Source of the DNA: RUG11198 sp036342255
GTDB lineage: Bacteria; Bacillota_I; Bacilli_A; RF39; UBA660
Direction: 5' to 3'
NCBI GenBank assembly: GCA_036342255.1
Contig: JAZAUS010000002.1
Span: 1-64,000, forward strand
DNA length: 64,000 nt
The notes under the pieces are model-generated. The model did no database searches and was not told where the DNA came from. It worked only from the letters and a program-made list of their open reading frames with translations. The stretch's first letter is position 1; each line of letters starts with the position of its first letter. Below are positions 27,809 to 36,921 of the stretch, piece after piece. Both the position numbers and the translations under genes were made by a program.

Positions 27809-30121
27809 TTACTTAATGATTTTTTTATATTTTTCCTCTTCTTTTGTATATACTTCTGTTTCTAGTTGAAGTTTCATTATTTTTCCTAATATTTTTCTTA
27901 ATTCTTTATCATATTCTTTTTTGTTATTAATGGCCTTTCCTTCTAACTCTTCAAGTGATGAGTTAATATCATCCATTAGCTTTACTACTATTTCATTTTT
28001 TATATCTAATTTTATATCGTTATCTATTAAATAGTTATTTAATTCTTTAACTGTAGAGGTTATTGCTTTTAACTTGTCCTCTTCAGTTAGTTCAACTTTT
28101 TTATTATTTTTAACTATTTCTTTGCTTTCTTTTAATTCTTTAATTAAACTATCTTTGTTATATTTATCTGGTTTAAATAAATCTAATATTTCGTATTTCT
28201 TTACTACTAATAATAATTCTTGTAATTCTCTTCTTAAATTTAGTTCTATTCTTTCGTAGTTAGAGGTTTTAAGTAGATTACTATTATTAAGAATATTATT
28301 TATCATATTTATATATTTAGTTTTAATTTCATTATATTTATTTTCTATTTCTTCTTTATGTTTGTTTTTAGATGAATCATTAATAATTATATTTATTCCT
28401 TTTAATATTTCATCTATTTCTGGTAATCTACCATTACCCTCTAATGAAGATTTTAGTTTTTCAAAAGGTACTGACTTATCATAGTAAATAGATACTTCAT
28501 CATATAATTTAGAGATATTTAATTCTAATCTCTTATCTACATCAAAATCTTCTTGAAAAGAATAATCTGGTTTAGTATCTATACCTTTTTCTAATTGTTT
28601 AGATACCTCTTTAATAGCTTCATCTATATAATTAATTAATTCTTTATAAATTGATTCTTTTTTACTAGTATTCATTTCATTAGACATGGCTAAAATATTA
28701 TTTATTTTAGCCTCTGTGGTACTAGTATCACCTACTATAGATAGATTATTTTGAGATAATAATTTCTTATAGTTACTTAATCTTGACAAATAGTTAATAG
28801 CTTTTTCCTCACTATTTAACATCATAATTATTATTTCTAATTTAGATAATAATATTGGCTTTAGGTTTTCTATATCTTTCCCATTATAACTAAAGGGAGT
28901 ATCAAAACCAAATTTTGGTTCTAATTCTACTATATCTTTATCATATTCATCTAATAATTTATCTACTTCATCAAACACATTTTTCTTTGCAACACTAGGT
29001 AGATTATTACATATAATACTTATTTTATTTAATAAAGCTTGGATGTCTTCATGGTATTTACTATATTTAGAATTAATATTCTTTATTTCACTTCCGTAAG
29101 ATATTTTGATTTCTGATGGAACTAAGGCTTTTATTTTATTCATTTCTTGTTTTGTTAGTGTAGGACCATCTAATACTATTTCTGTAATACCATCTTTAAG
29201 TTCATAATTATTATCTTTTATTGTCATTTCTAACTCAATAAAAGTATTATATTTTATTACTTTTGATAAGTGTACTGTTTGTAATAGATCCTTTAAAAAC
29301 TGAGTTTCTAAGAATTGTTTAGTTTCCTTATATGATTCTGTTAAATATTTATAATGTGTTTTAATTCCTAAAATACTATCATCTTCTTCTTTGTTGTTTT
29401 CTAATAAAGTATTAAATAAGCCTTGTTTTGCATATAGAATTCCATCTTCTATTATCCAAGTTACTGGTGATACTTCAAGCCATATTTCTTCTTTTGTTCC
29501 ATATATTATATCTGAATAAACATAGCGTATATATTTTTTGTTTTTATACTCATATTCTTCATATGTTGTTTTATTTGTTTTACCTGTTGTATTATAAGGA
29601 TTGCTATGGCCACCCTTAATAAATCTTATCTTTGTTGGATTTTCTATTCTACGTGTTTCTTTAATTGTTGTTGTTGGGATGGTATATGTATTTCCTGTTG
29701 GTTTTAATTCTTGACTATTATTTGCATTAGGTTGTTGATATATTTGAATACTACTTGCATTTTTTTGTTTATATAGTTGTTCTAATTCTTGTTGAAGTTC
29801 TGGTTCTACTTTATTTTGAGGATATTCTCCAAACTCTATAGTTGTTATACTAGAATCATTATTAGTAATTGATGCTAGCATCTCTTGTGGTAATATTAAC
29901 TTGGGATATACAGTGTTACTATCTTGAACGATTGTTAATTTACCTAAATATGTTATATTAAAATTTCCTTGAGTTAGGTTTGCTATAGGTAAACCAAGTC
30001 TCTTTACATACTCCTCATCAGTTTCTTCATTATTATTGGGAAAATCAGAAGCATATCGAGAACGATTCTTCTTCCTTACTATCTCCAAATTTCGTAAATA
30101 ATCTATTTTTATTTTTTCCAT
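27809..30121 (-). CDS. FGEYPQ-family array protein 7 (type B head)
   Basis: A 770-aa array member with type B head: MEKIKIDYLRNLE, TDEEYVKRLGLP, LTQGNFNITYLGKL, VYPKLILPQEML, TIEFGEYPQNKVEP near residue 96, an Asn/Gln-rich linker, TGNTYTIPTTTIKE, EYEYKNKKYIRY, WLEVSPVTWIIEDG, FLKDLLQTVHLSKVIKY and IVLDGPTLTKQEM. The common helical tail ends EEKYKKIIK, like members 4 and 8. I start it at ATG 30121 because AGAAGGAT fits that codon; an upstream ATG at 30142 overlaps the ribosome binding site. The gene is 40 nt after the GNAT gene. Unknown function. Confidence 0.8.
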   Translation of the reverse strand: MEKIKIDYLRNLEIVRKKNRSRYASDFPNNNEETDEEYVKRLGLPIANLTQGNFNITYLGKLTIVQDSNTVYPKLILPQEMLASITNNDSSITTIEFGEYPQNKVEPELQQELEQLYKQKNASSIQIYQQPNANNSQELKPTGNTYTIPTTTIKETRRIENPTKIRFIKGGHSNPYNTTGKTNKTTYEEYEYKNKKYIRYVYSDIIYGTKEEIWLEVSPVTWIIEDGILYAKQGLFNTLLENNKEEDDSILGIKTHYKYLTESYKETKQFLETQFLKDLLQTVHLSKVIKYNTFIELEMTIKDNNYELKDGITEIVLDGPTLTKQEMNKIKALVPSEIKISYGSEIKNINSKYSKYHEDIQALLNKISIICNNLPSVAKKNVFDEVDKLLDEYDKDIVELEPKFGFDTPFSYNGKDIENLKPILLSKLEIIIMMLNSEEKAINYLSRLSNYKKLLSQNNLSIVGDTSTTEAKINNILAMSNEMNTSKKESIYKELINYIDEAIKEVSKQLEKGIDTKPDYSFQEDFDVDKRLELNISKLYDEVSIYYDKSVPFEKLKSSLEGNGRLPEIDEILKGINIIINDSSKNKHKEEIENKYNEIKTKYINMINNILNNSNLLKTSNYERIELNLRRELQELLLVVKKYEILDLFKPDKYNKDSLIKELKESKEIVKNNKKVELTEEDKLKAITSTVKELNNYLIDNDIKLDIKNEIVVKLMDDINSSLEELEGKAINNKKEYDKELRKILGKIMKLQLETEVYTKEEEKYKKIIK

Positions 30122-30161
30122 ATTTTTAATCCTTCTTTTCATCTAAAATATAATATTACCA

Positions 30162-30911
30162 TTACTTTATTCCTTTTTTCTTGTTTAAATATTCATATAT
30201 ACATTTTTCTCTTTTTAAATCGTTATTTTTAACATTAGTATTAGGTAACATTTGATAATCACTAGCAACATATGGTGTACTCTTCTTTTTAAAAAATACT
30301 GTCTCTACAGTTGAATAATTTGTTCCATCAAATCCAAATCCTTCAGATACTTCTTTAAAACCTAAACTATGATATAAGTTTTTAGCTCTTAAATTATGCA
30401 TTAAGCAATCAAATCCTATTTCATCGAATCCTTCTTCATGCATTTGTTCAATAAAGTATTTCAAAAGCCTTTTACCTATACTTTTACCACGTAAATTAGT
30501 ATCAATACATATATTGGTTAAATACATATATTTTTTCTCAACGACTTCATCTATTAATACTTTTAAATAATTATCTACTGTAAATTTATAATTATCATTT
30601 ACATTAATTAAGTTAGTATAATCATAATCTAGATTTGTAGTTGTATCAATAGCTCCACATATTCCTATTATTTTTTTATTTTCTTTATCATATGCAACAT
30701 AAAAGTTTTCATAATGAAATATAAATCCTTCTTCATGCATTAATGGAACTAACACCTTTATAGCTTCATCCAAATTATTATTAAACCAAAAAGGATATAT
30801 ATATGGATCTGTATCATATATTAATCTAGCTATCTCACTAAAATCATCATCTATAGTAGCCCTTCTCAATATTATATCATCAAAATTTATTTCATAACTT
30901 TTCTTACTCAT
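30162..30911 (-). CDS. GNAT-family N-acetyltransferase
   Basis: A 249-aa protein with one GNAT domain. ICIDTNLRGKSIGKRLLKYF supplies the acetyl-CoA pyrophosphate loop (R-G-K-S-I-G-K-R, the Q/RxxGxG/A pattern), followed by NLRAKNLYHSLGFKEVSEGFG. The N-terminal half is acidic and aromatic and may hold the acceptor site. It acetylates an amine of unknown identity. It lies between array members 8 and 7 on the same strand with 20-38 nt gaps, so it is likely co-expressed with the array and could modify an array product or a polyamine; neither is shown. Confidence 0.85.
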   Translation of the reverse strand: MSKKSYEINFDDIILRRATIDDDFSEIARLIYDTDPYIYPFWFNNNLDEAIKVLVPLMHEEGFIFHYENFYVAYDKENKKIIGICGAIDTTTNLDYDYTNLINVNDNYKFTVDNYLKVLIDEVVEKKYMYLTNICIDTNLRGKSIGKRLLKYFIEQMHEEGFDEIGFDCLMHNLRAKNLYHSLGFKEVSEGFGFDGTNYSTVETVFFKKKSTPYVASDYQMLPNTNVKNNDLKREKCIYEYLNKKKGIK

Positions 30912-30949
30912 TATTTTATTCTCCTTATATCTTTTATATTTAGTTATTT

Positions 30950-33085
30950 CTATTTAATACTCTTATTATAGTTATTTACATCCTTAACATAAATTTCAGT
31001 TCTTATTCTTATATTAATTATCTCACCTAATATCTTATTTAATATATCATTATATTCTTTTTCATTTTTAATATCTTTTTTTTCTATATTTAGAATATAT
31101 TTATCTATAATATTATTAAATTCAATTCCTATCTGTTCTATAGTTTTTTGATCTGTTATATTATCCATTAGATAATTATGAGTTTCTATGACAGTAGAAG
31201 TAATTGCCTTTAATTCATCTTTTTCAGATAATTGTCTAATTCCTGAAATATTAATAATAATCTTACTTTCTCTTAATTGTTCCAAAATATTATCCTTATT
31301 ATATCTTCTATAACCATATACATCTAGTAAATTATTCTTCTTTATTAATTTTAATAATGATTGTAATTCTTTTATTAAATCTGTTTCTATTTCATCATAA
31401 TTTGTTTTATTAAACAATTCATCATTACCTTGAAGTTCATTAAGTAATATATCTCTTAATTTATCTATATATTTATTTCTAATAGAATTATATTTATTAT
31501 TTACTTCTTCTTTATATTGGTTATTTGGTAAATAGCTAATAATTTCTTCTATAGATAACAATAGATCTTTTATTTCAGAATTAATATGATTCTCTTTTAA
31601 TAAAGAGCTTAATAGTTCATGAAGTGGAGCAATTTTTTCATAATAAGATTTTACTTCATCGTATAGTTTTGAAATGTTTAATTCAAATTTTTTATCAATA
31701 TCAAATTCTTTTTTTGTTGTTAAATCTATTTCATTATCTATATCTTTTTCTAATATACTTGATAAGTCTTTAATAGCATCATCTATATATTTTGTTAATT
31801 TATTTTTTAGTATTATATCTTTACGTCCAGTAGTTTTATTCAACATAAAGACAATATTATTAATTTTATTATCTATAGAATTATCATCTTTTATTAATTC
31901 TAACTGTTCTTTTTTTGTTAATTTCTTAAAACTACTTAATCTTTCTAAATACTTAATAGTTTTATCTTCATTATTTAAATTAGATATAATTATTTCTAAT
32001 TTAGTTATTAGTAGTGGCTTTAATAATCTTACATCTTTTTGTTCAAGACTAAAAGTTTCATTGAGACTAAAACTTGGTTTTAAAGAATCAATATCTTTAT
32101 CATATTCTTTTAATATATTTTCTACATTTGATAAAACATTATTTTTAGCATTATCTGGCAAGTTATTACATATATCATTTATTTTATCTAATAAATCTTG
32201 AATTTCTTTTGGATATTTATTAGATTCTTTTTTTTCTATTTTTGATTGTTCTGTTATTTTTTCTTTTACATCATTATTAAAAGAAATATTTATACCATTT
32301 GGTATTAATAAACTAATTCTTTTTTCTTCAAGAAAGCTTAATTTAGGTCCACAAAAAACAATATTAGTAATTCCTTTATAAACCTTAAATCTATTGTTAT
32401 CTTCAATTATATTCTTTAATTCAGTAAAATTTTGATAATTAATTGTTTTTTTAAAATTAACGGATTGTAAAATATCTTTCAAAAAATATTTTTGTAAAAA
32501 TTTAGTAGTTTTTTCATATGCTATGGTGTAATTAAGATGAGAATTAGCACTATAATCTCCTTCTAATAAATAATTAAGCAATCCATCTCTTGAATATAAA
32601 ACTCCACCTTCAATTTTCCATTTTATTGGTAATACTTTAAACCAACCTTTTTCAGTTATTTTAGTTTCAATATCATAAAAAGCATAGCGAATATACTTTT
32701 TACCTTTATATTCAAATTCTTGAAATATTTTTTTATTTGTTTTAGGATAGCCTTTTTCTAATCTAGATATTTCAATTGTAAAAGTATTACCAGTAGTTTT
32801 TAACTCTTCCTGGTAAGATTGATACTTTTTTTCCAATTCTTCTCTTAATTTTTGTTCAACTCTCTCTTGAGGATAATATCCTAATTCTATCATTTTTACA
32901 TTAGGATCATTATTTGTTTTTAGTGATAATATTTCTTCTGGTATTATTAATTTAGGATAAACAAATTCTTTAGAAAAGATGGATTTTTTTGATCTATTAA
33001 GATTTGCAAAAACTGTACCCTGAAGATTTACATTTATCTTTTTTTTCTCATCTTCAGTCATATCATCAATTATTATTTTTTTCAT
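30950..33085 (-). CDS. FGEYPQ-family array protein 8 (type B head), first in array
   Basis: A 711-aa array member, first transcribed. Type B head in shortened form: IIIDDMTEDEKKK, VYPKLIIPEEIL, MIELGYYPQERVEQ (GYYPQ replaces GEYPQ), TGNTFTIEISRLEK, EFEYKGKKYIRY, GWFKVLPIKWKIEGG, YFLKDILQSVNFKKTINY, IVFCGPKLSFLEEK. The typical LPDGPEL-like unit is altered. The common helical region ends NNYNKSIK. It starts only 28 nt after the potD stop, with AGGAGG before ATG 33085, and no terminator lies between, so it is probably transcribed with potABCD. Function unknown. Confidence 0.8.
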   Translation of the reverse strand: MKKIIIDDMTEDEKKKINVNLQGTVFANLNRSKKSIFSKEFVYPKLIIPEEILSLKTNNDPNVKMIELGYYPQERVEQKLREELEKKYQSYQEELKTTGNTFTIEISRLEKGYPKTNKKIFQEFEYKGKKYIRYAFYDIETKITEKGWFKVLPIKWKIEGGVLYSRDGLLNYLLEGDYSANSHLNYTIAYEKTTKFLQKYFLKDILQSVNFKKTINYQNFTELKNIIEDNNRFKVYKGITNIVFCGPKLSFLEEKRISLLIPNGINISFNNDVKEKITEQSKIEKKESNKYPKEIQDLLDKINDICNNLPDNAKNNVLSNVENILKEYDKDIDSLKPSFSLNETFSLEQKDVRLLKPLLITKLEIIISNLNNEDKTIKYLERLSSFKKLTKKEQLELIKDDNSIDNKINNIVFMLNKTTGRKDIILKNKLTKYIDDAIKDLSSILEKDIDNEIDLTTKKEFDIDKKFELNISKLYDEVKSYYEKIAPLHELLSSLLKENHINSEIKDLLLSIEEIISYLPNNQYKEEVNNKYNSIRNKYIDKLRDILLNELQGNDELFNKTNYDEIETDLIKELQSLLKLIKKNNLLDVYGYRRYNKDNILEQLRESKIIINISGIRQLSEKDELKAITSTVIETHNYLMDNITDQKTIEQIGIEFNNIIDKYILNIEKKDIKNEKEYNDILNKILGEIINIRIRTEIYVKDVNNYNKSIK

Positions 33086-33113
33086 AAAAACCTCCTATAA
33101 TTTTAATTATATA

Positions 33114-34112
33114 TTATTTTATATCTGCCCATATATTATCATATTTGCTAATGTTATTTCCTATATTTTTTACATAATACCCATTATTGAATATTTTTTG
33201 TGGAGATATTATACTGTTTTGTTTTATATTATTGGGACTTATATATGGATATTCTTTAGTTATACTGTCACTTACTTCATTTCTTAATAAATAATTAATG
33301 AATTTATAGGCATTTTCTAAATTTTTAGCTCCTTTTACTATACAGTAATTATCAGTACTTATGGCATGTCCTTCTTTGGGATCAATTATTTCTATATTTG
33401 GATTTTTTTCTTTTGCTAATTCGGCTTCGGCGTTCCACATAACGCCGATATCTGTTTCTTCTGTTATAAAGAAGCTTTTAGGACTATCACTATCATAGGC
33501 TTTTACGTTTTCTTTTAATTTTAATAGCCAATCTTTGGCTCTATCTAAGGCTATTGAATCTGTTGAACTCATATCATAGCCATTGGCTAATAGAGCCATT
33601 CCAATTATTATTCTTTGATCTTCTATAAGTACGATATTATTTTTATATTTTTTATTTAATAAATCATTATAGCTTGATATTTTATCTTTAATATTATTTC
33701 TATTTACTGCTATTACTACTTCTGTTGTTAAGAATGGTAGTGAGTAATCATTGTTGTAGTCATATACTTGTCTTAAAAATATATTATTTAAATTATTAAT
33801 ATTAGTTATTTGACTTTTATCTAATTGTTGAATTAATCCTCTTTTTTTCATTAATTCAACCATATAATCACTTGGAAATATTACATCATATGTTCCTTCT
33901 TTAGAAGAATTAACTTTAGCTAATAATTCTTCATTTGATGAATAAGTACCATAATTAACTTTAATTCCGGTTTCTTTTTCAAAATTTGATATTACTTCAT
34001 CTGGAATGTAAGACGACCAATTTAGAACGTTTACACTATTATTACTATTAGTATTTTTAGAACAGCCTGTTAAAATAATAAATAATAATATTAGTAGTAG
34101 TTTTTTATTCAT
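33114..34112 (-). CDS. potD: Spermidine/putrescine ABC transporter, substrate-binding lipoprotein
   Basis: A 332-aa lipoprotein with signal LLLILLFIILTGCSKN (lipobox ending at Cys 17). The mature domain is a type 2 periplasmic-binding fold; NVLNWSSYIPDEVISNFEKE is the characteristic opening of PotD proteins, and YLLRNEVSDSITKEYPYISPN the characteristic end. It captures polyamine outside the membrane for PotBC. Start overlaps the potC stop by 4 nt. The agmatine operon upstream produces putrescine, so import and catabolism are neighbours. Confidence 0.92.
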   Translation of the reverse strand: MNKKLLLILLFIILTGCSKNTNSNNSVNVLNWSSYIPDEVISNFEKETGIKVNYGTYSSNEELLAKVNSSKEGTYDVIFPSDYMVELMKKRGLIQQLDKSQITNINNLNNIFLRQVYDYNNDYSLPFLTTEVVIAVNRNNIKDKISSYNDLLNKKYKNNIVLIEDQRIIIGMALLANGYDMSSTDSIALDRAKDWLLKLKENVKAYDSDSPKSFFITEETDIGVMWNAEAELAKEKNPNIEIIDPKEGHAISTDNYCIVKGAKNLENAYKFINYLLRNEVSDSITKEYPYISPNNIKQNSIISPQKIFNNGYYVKNIGNNISKYDNIWADIK

Positions 34113-34897
34113 CTTACTTCACCTGCTGCTATCTTTCTTGATTGATTTATAGCTGATGCTGTTAAGATAATTATTGTTACTAGTAGCATTAGTGTTGATA
34201 AGGCATTAACATCAGGAGTGATACCTGTTTTGATAATAGAATATATTTTTAATGGTAATGTATTACTTCCTGGTCCAGCCGTAAAATAACTTATTACTAC
34301 ATCATCCATTGATAGAGTGAAAGCTAATGTTGCTCCACTTATTACACCCGGCATAATGGATGGTAAAGTTATTTTTAAAAAAGTTGTAAATTCATTTGCT
34401 CCTAAATCAGCTGCTGCTTCTTCATATGTTTTTATTAGTGGTGATAAGGTTGAGCGTACACTAACTATTACATATGGTATTGAGAAAGCTATATGTGATA
34501 ATATTAGGGTAAACATTCCTAGTTCTAATTTTAATAAAGTATACATTGATAATAGAGATATACCTAATACTATTTCTGGTATAACTATTGGTATATAGAT
34601 TAATTTGTTTATTAAATTTTTTCCTGGAAAATTGTGTTTATTTAGGCCTACAGCACCTATAGTGCCTATTATTGTTGAGATAACAGTACTAGTTATAGCT
34701 ATAATCATGGTATTTATAAATGCTTCTAATAAATCTCTGTTGTGAAGTAAGGTATTGTACCATTTAAAAGTAAAGCCTTCAAAAATAATATTCATTTTTG
34801 AAGTATTAAAAGAAAACACTATTAGTATGATAATTGGTAAATATAGGAAGAAGAATACTAGTGCAACAAATAGGTTTTTTAAGTGTTTATTTTTCAT
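34109..34897 (-). CDS. potC: Spermidine/putrescine ABC transporter permease PotC
   Basis: A 262-aa permease with about six membrane helices and the cytoplasmic EAA loop (TYEEAAADLGANEFTTFLKITLPSIMPG). Opens YLPIIILIVFSFNTSKM, as in PotC. With PotB it forms the translocation channel. Start immediately follows the potB stop and the stop overlaps potD by 4 nt, so the four genes form a tight operon. Confidence 0.93.
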   Translation of the reverse strand: MKNKHLKNLFVALVFFFLYLPIIILIVFSFNTSKMNIIFEGFTFKWYNTLLHNRDLLEAFINTMIIAITSTVISTIIGTIGAVGLNKHNFPGKNLINKLIYIPIVIPEIVLGISLLSMYTLLKLELGMFTLILSHIAFSIPYVIVSVRSTLSPLIKTYEEAAADLGANEFTTFLKITLPSIMPGVISGATLAFTLSMDDVVISYFTAGPGSNTLPLKIYSIIKTGITPDVNALSTLMLLVTIIILTASAINQSRKIAAGEVR

Positions 34898-35752
34898 TTA
34901 CATTCCTCCTAATTCATCTAATTTACCACCAAGTTTTTTATAAATTTGTACTAATATGAAAGTAACAAGGATTAAGAAAATTGAAATAGCTGAACCTAAC
35001 GGCCAATTTCTTGCGGTTAAGAATTGGTTTTTAATTAAATTACCTATTATCATTACTTTTCCTCCACCTAATATATCAGCTATAAAGAAATATCCAATAG
35101 CTGGTATAAATACCATTAAAGACCCATTAAAAACTCCTGATATGGTTTCTGGGACAATGATATTTTTAAACACTTTAAATGGAGTTGCTCCTAAATCTCT
35201 GGCTGCTTCAATGATGTTTTCATCAATTTTGAAGACAGCACTGCATACTGGCATTATCATAAATGGTAATAATGTATATGTCATACCTATAATAATGCCT
35301 ATGTTATTATACATTAATGATAGTGGTTTATCTATTAAGGATAATCCTTGCAAAGTATTATTTATTACTCCTGTTTTTCTTAAGAGAACTATCCAACCAT
35401 AGGTTCTAATTAGAGAATTGGTTAGGAATGGTATCATTACTAATTTGGTCATTAGATTTCTGGTTGATTCTTTTTTTTCTCTTAATATTAGAGCAAATGG
35501 GTATGCTATACATATACATATTATAGTAGTTATTATGGCTATTAAGCTTGATTTTAATAGAATTCTAATATATGTTAAGTTAAAGATAGTTAAATAATTT
35601 ATTAGGCTAAAATTATATATAACTCCGCCATATGAATCGTTTTGACAGAAGCTTAAGAAGAATATATAAATTAGAGGTAATAGTATTAAGATAAGGCTAT
35701 AGATGGTAACTGGTAAAATAAATAGGTATTTAAATAATTTATTTTTATTCAT
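34898..35752 (-). CDS. potB: Spermidine/putrescine ABC transporter permease PotB
   Basis: A 284-aa permease with about six membrane helices and the EAA loop IIEAARDLGATPFKVFKNIIVPETISG. Opens YLFILPVTIYSLILILLPLIYIFFLSF, the usual first helix of PotB. It pairs with PotC. It overlaps the end of potA by 8 nt, indicating translational coupling. Confidence 0.93.
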   Translation of the reverse strand: MNKNKLFKYLFILPVTIYSLILILLPLIYIFFLSFCQNDSYGGVIYNFSLINYLTIFNLTYIRILLKSSLIAIITTIICICIAYPFALILREKKESTRNLMTKLVMIPFLTNSLIRTYGWIVLLRKTGVINNTLQGLSLIDKPLSLMYNNIGIIIGMTYTLLPFMIMPVCSAVFKIDENIIEAARDLGATPFKVFKNIIVPETISGVFNGSLMVFIPAIGYFFIADILGGGKVMIIGNLIKNQFLTARNWPLGSAISIFLILVTFILVQIYKKLGGKLDELGGM

Positions 35753-36821
35753 ATTTTTTTCCTCTAATTGGTACTATATCTTCATCTTCTATTTTTATAT
35801 ATATTTCTTCTTCTTCAATAAAATCTATATTACCATTGGTATTAACTTTTAAATCTAATTCTCCTTCAGTATCGATAAATAATTTTGTAATAGCGCCATC
35901 ATAAACAACATCTTTAACTACTCCTTTAATACTATTTTTTAAGGGGTTCTTTGATATTTTTATGTTTTCTGGTCTTATTAGAATGCTTATTCTATTTTTT
36001 ACTTTATCTGATTCATGTTTAGGAATTGTAAATGTTATATTATCTTCTATTTTTATTTTGGTTTCATCATTTTTAATAGAGGTAATTATACCAGGGATGA
36101 TGTTGGATTCTCCTATAAAGTCTGCTGCAAATATGGTATTTGGTTTACGATATATATTTTGTGGAGTATCATTTTGTTGAATTATACCTTTATCAATAAT
36201 AACGATACGATCACTCATAGTTAAGGCTTCATCTTGATCATGAGTAACATAAATAAATGTTATTCCTAATTTTTTTTGTATTTTTTTTAGTTCTATTTGC
36301 ATTGTTCTTTTTAATTTAAGATCTAGTGAACATAATGATTCATCTAGTAATAGTACTTTAGGATTCATTATTACTCCTCTGGCAATAGCTACTCTTTGTT
36401 GTTGTCCTCCTGATAATTGAGATGGTAATCTATCTTCAAATCCTTCTAGTTTCACTAACTTTATAACATTTTTTACCCTTTTTTCTATTTCTTCAGGATC
36501 AACTTTTTTCATTTTTAAGCCAAAGCTTATATTATCCCAAGTTGTCATATGTGGAAATAAAGCAAAATTTTGAAAAATGGTATTTACTTCTCTTTTGGTT
36601 GGATCAACATTTGTTACGTCTACATTATCTAAATAAATTTTACCATTTGTTACTTTTTCTAATCCTGATATCATTCTAAGAATAGTTGTTTTACCACAAC
36701 CAGATGGACCTAATAGAGTTAAGAATTCTCCTTCATATATGTCTAATGATAAATTTTTAATTACATATTTATCATTATATTTTTTAGAAATATTATCTAA
36801 TTTTACAATTACTTTTTCCAT
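35745..36821 (-). CDS. potA: Spermidine/putrescine ABC transporter ATPase PotA
   Basis: A 358-aa ATPase. Walker A GPSGCGKTT (residues 38-46), Q-loop TIFQNFALFPHM, signature LSGGQQQRVAIARG and Walker B VLLLDESLCSLD are present, with a C-terminal TOBE-type regulatory domain (RPENIKISKNP onward). It energises polyamine uptake. First gene of the pot operon, promoter at 36849-36877. A terminator separates it from carbamate kinase upstream. Confidence 0.93.
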   Translation of the reverse strand: MEKVIVKLDNISKKYNDKYVIKNLSLDIYEGEFLTLLGPSGCGKTTILRMISGLEKVTNGKIYLDNVDVTNVDPTKREVNTIFQNFALFPHMTTWDNISFGLKMKKVDPEEIEKRVKNVIKLVKLEGFEDRLPSQLSGGQQQRVAIARGVIMNPKVLLLDESLCSLDLKLKRTMQIELKKIQKKLGITFIYVTHDQDEALTMSDRIVIIDKGIIQQNDTPQNIYRKPNTIFAADFIGESNIIPGIITSIKNDETKIKIEDNITFTIPKHESDKVKNRISILIRPENIKISKNPLKNSIKGVVKDVVYDGAITKLFIDTEGELDLKVNTNGNIDFIEEEEIYIKIEDEDIVPIRGKKYE

Positions 36822-36848
36822 ACTATCTCCCTCTATTTTCTTTATTTA

Positions 36849-36877
36849 ATTATATCATTATAATATATATAAATCAA
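36849..36877 (-). promoter_or_regulatory. Promoter of potABCD (and probably the array)
   Basis: On the minus strand, TTGATT, 17-nt spacer, TATAAT, with the start expected about 20 nt before the potA ATG. Confidence 0.7.
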
Positions 36878-36891
36878 TTATTTAGAGATAT

Positions 36892-36919
36892 AAAAAAGAG
36901 TATTAAATATTTAATACTC
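36892..36919 (-). terminator. Carbamate kinase terminator
   Basis: GAGTATTAAA/TTTAATACTC, a 10-bp stem followed by six T on the minus strand, just after the carbamate kinase stop. Confidence 0.85.
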
Positions 36920-36921
36920 TG

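Noticed and set aside
13018..33085. Array proteins as surface adhesins
   Set aside because: None has a signal peptide, membrane segment or sorting motif; they look cytoplasmic.
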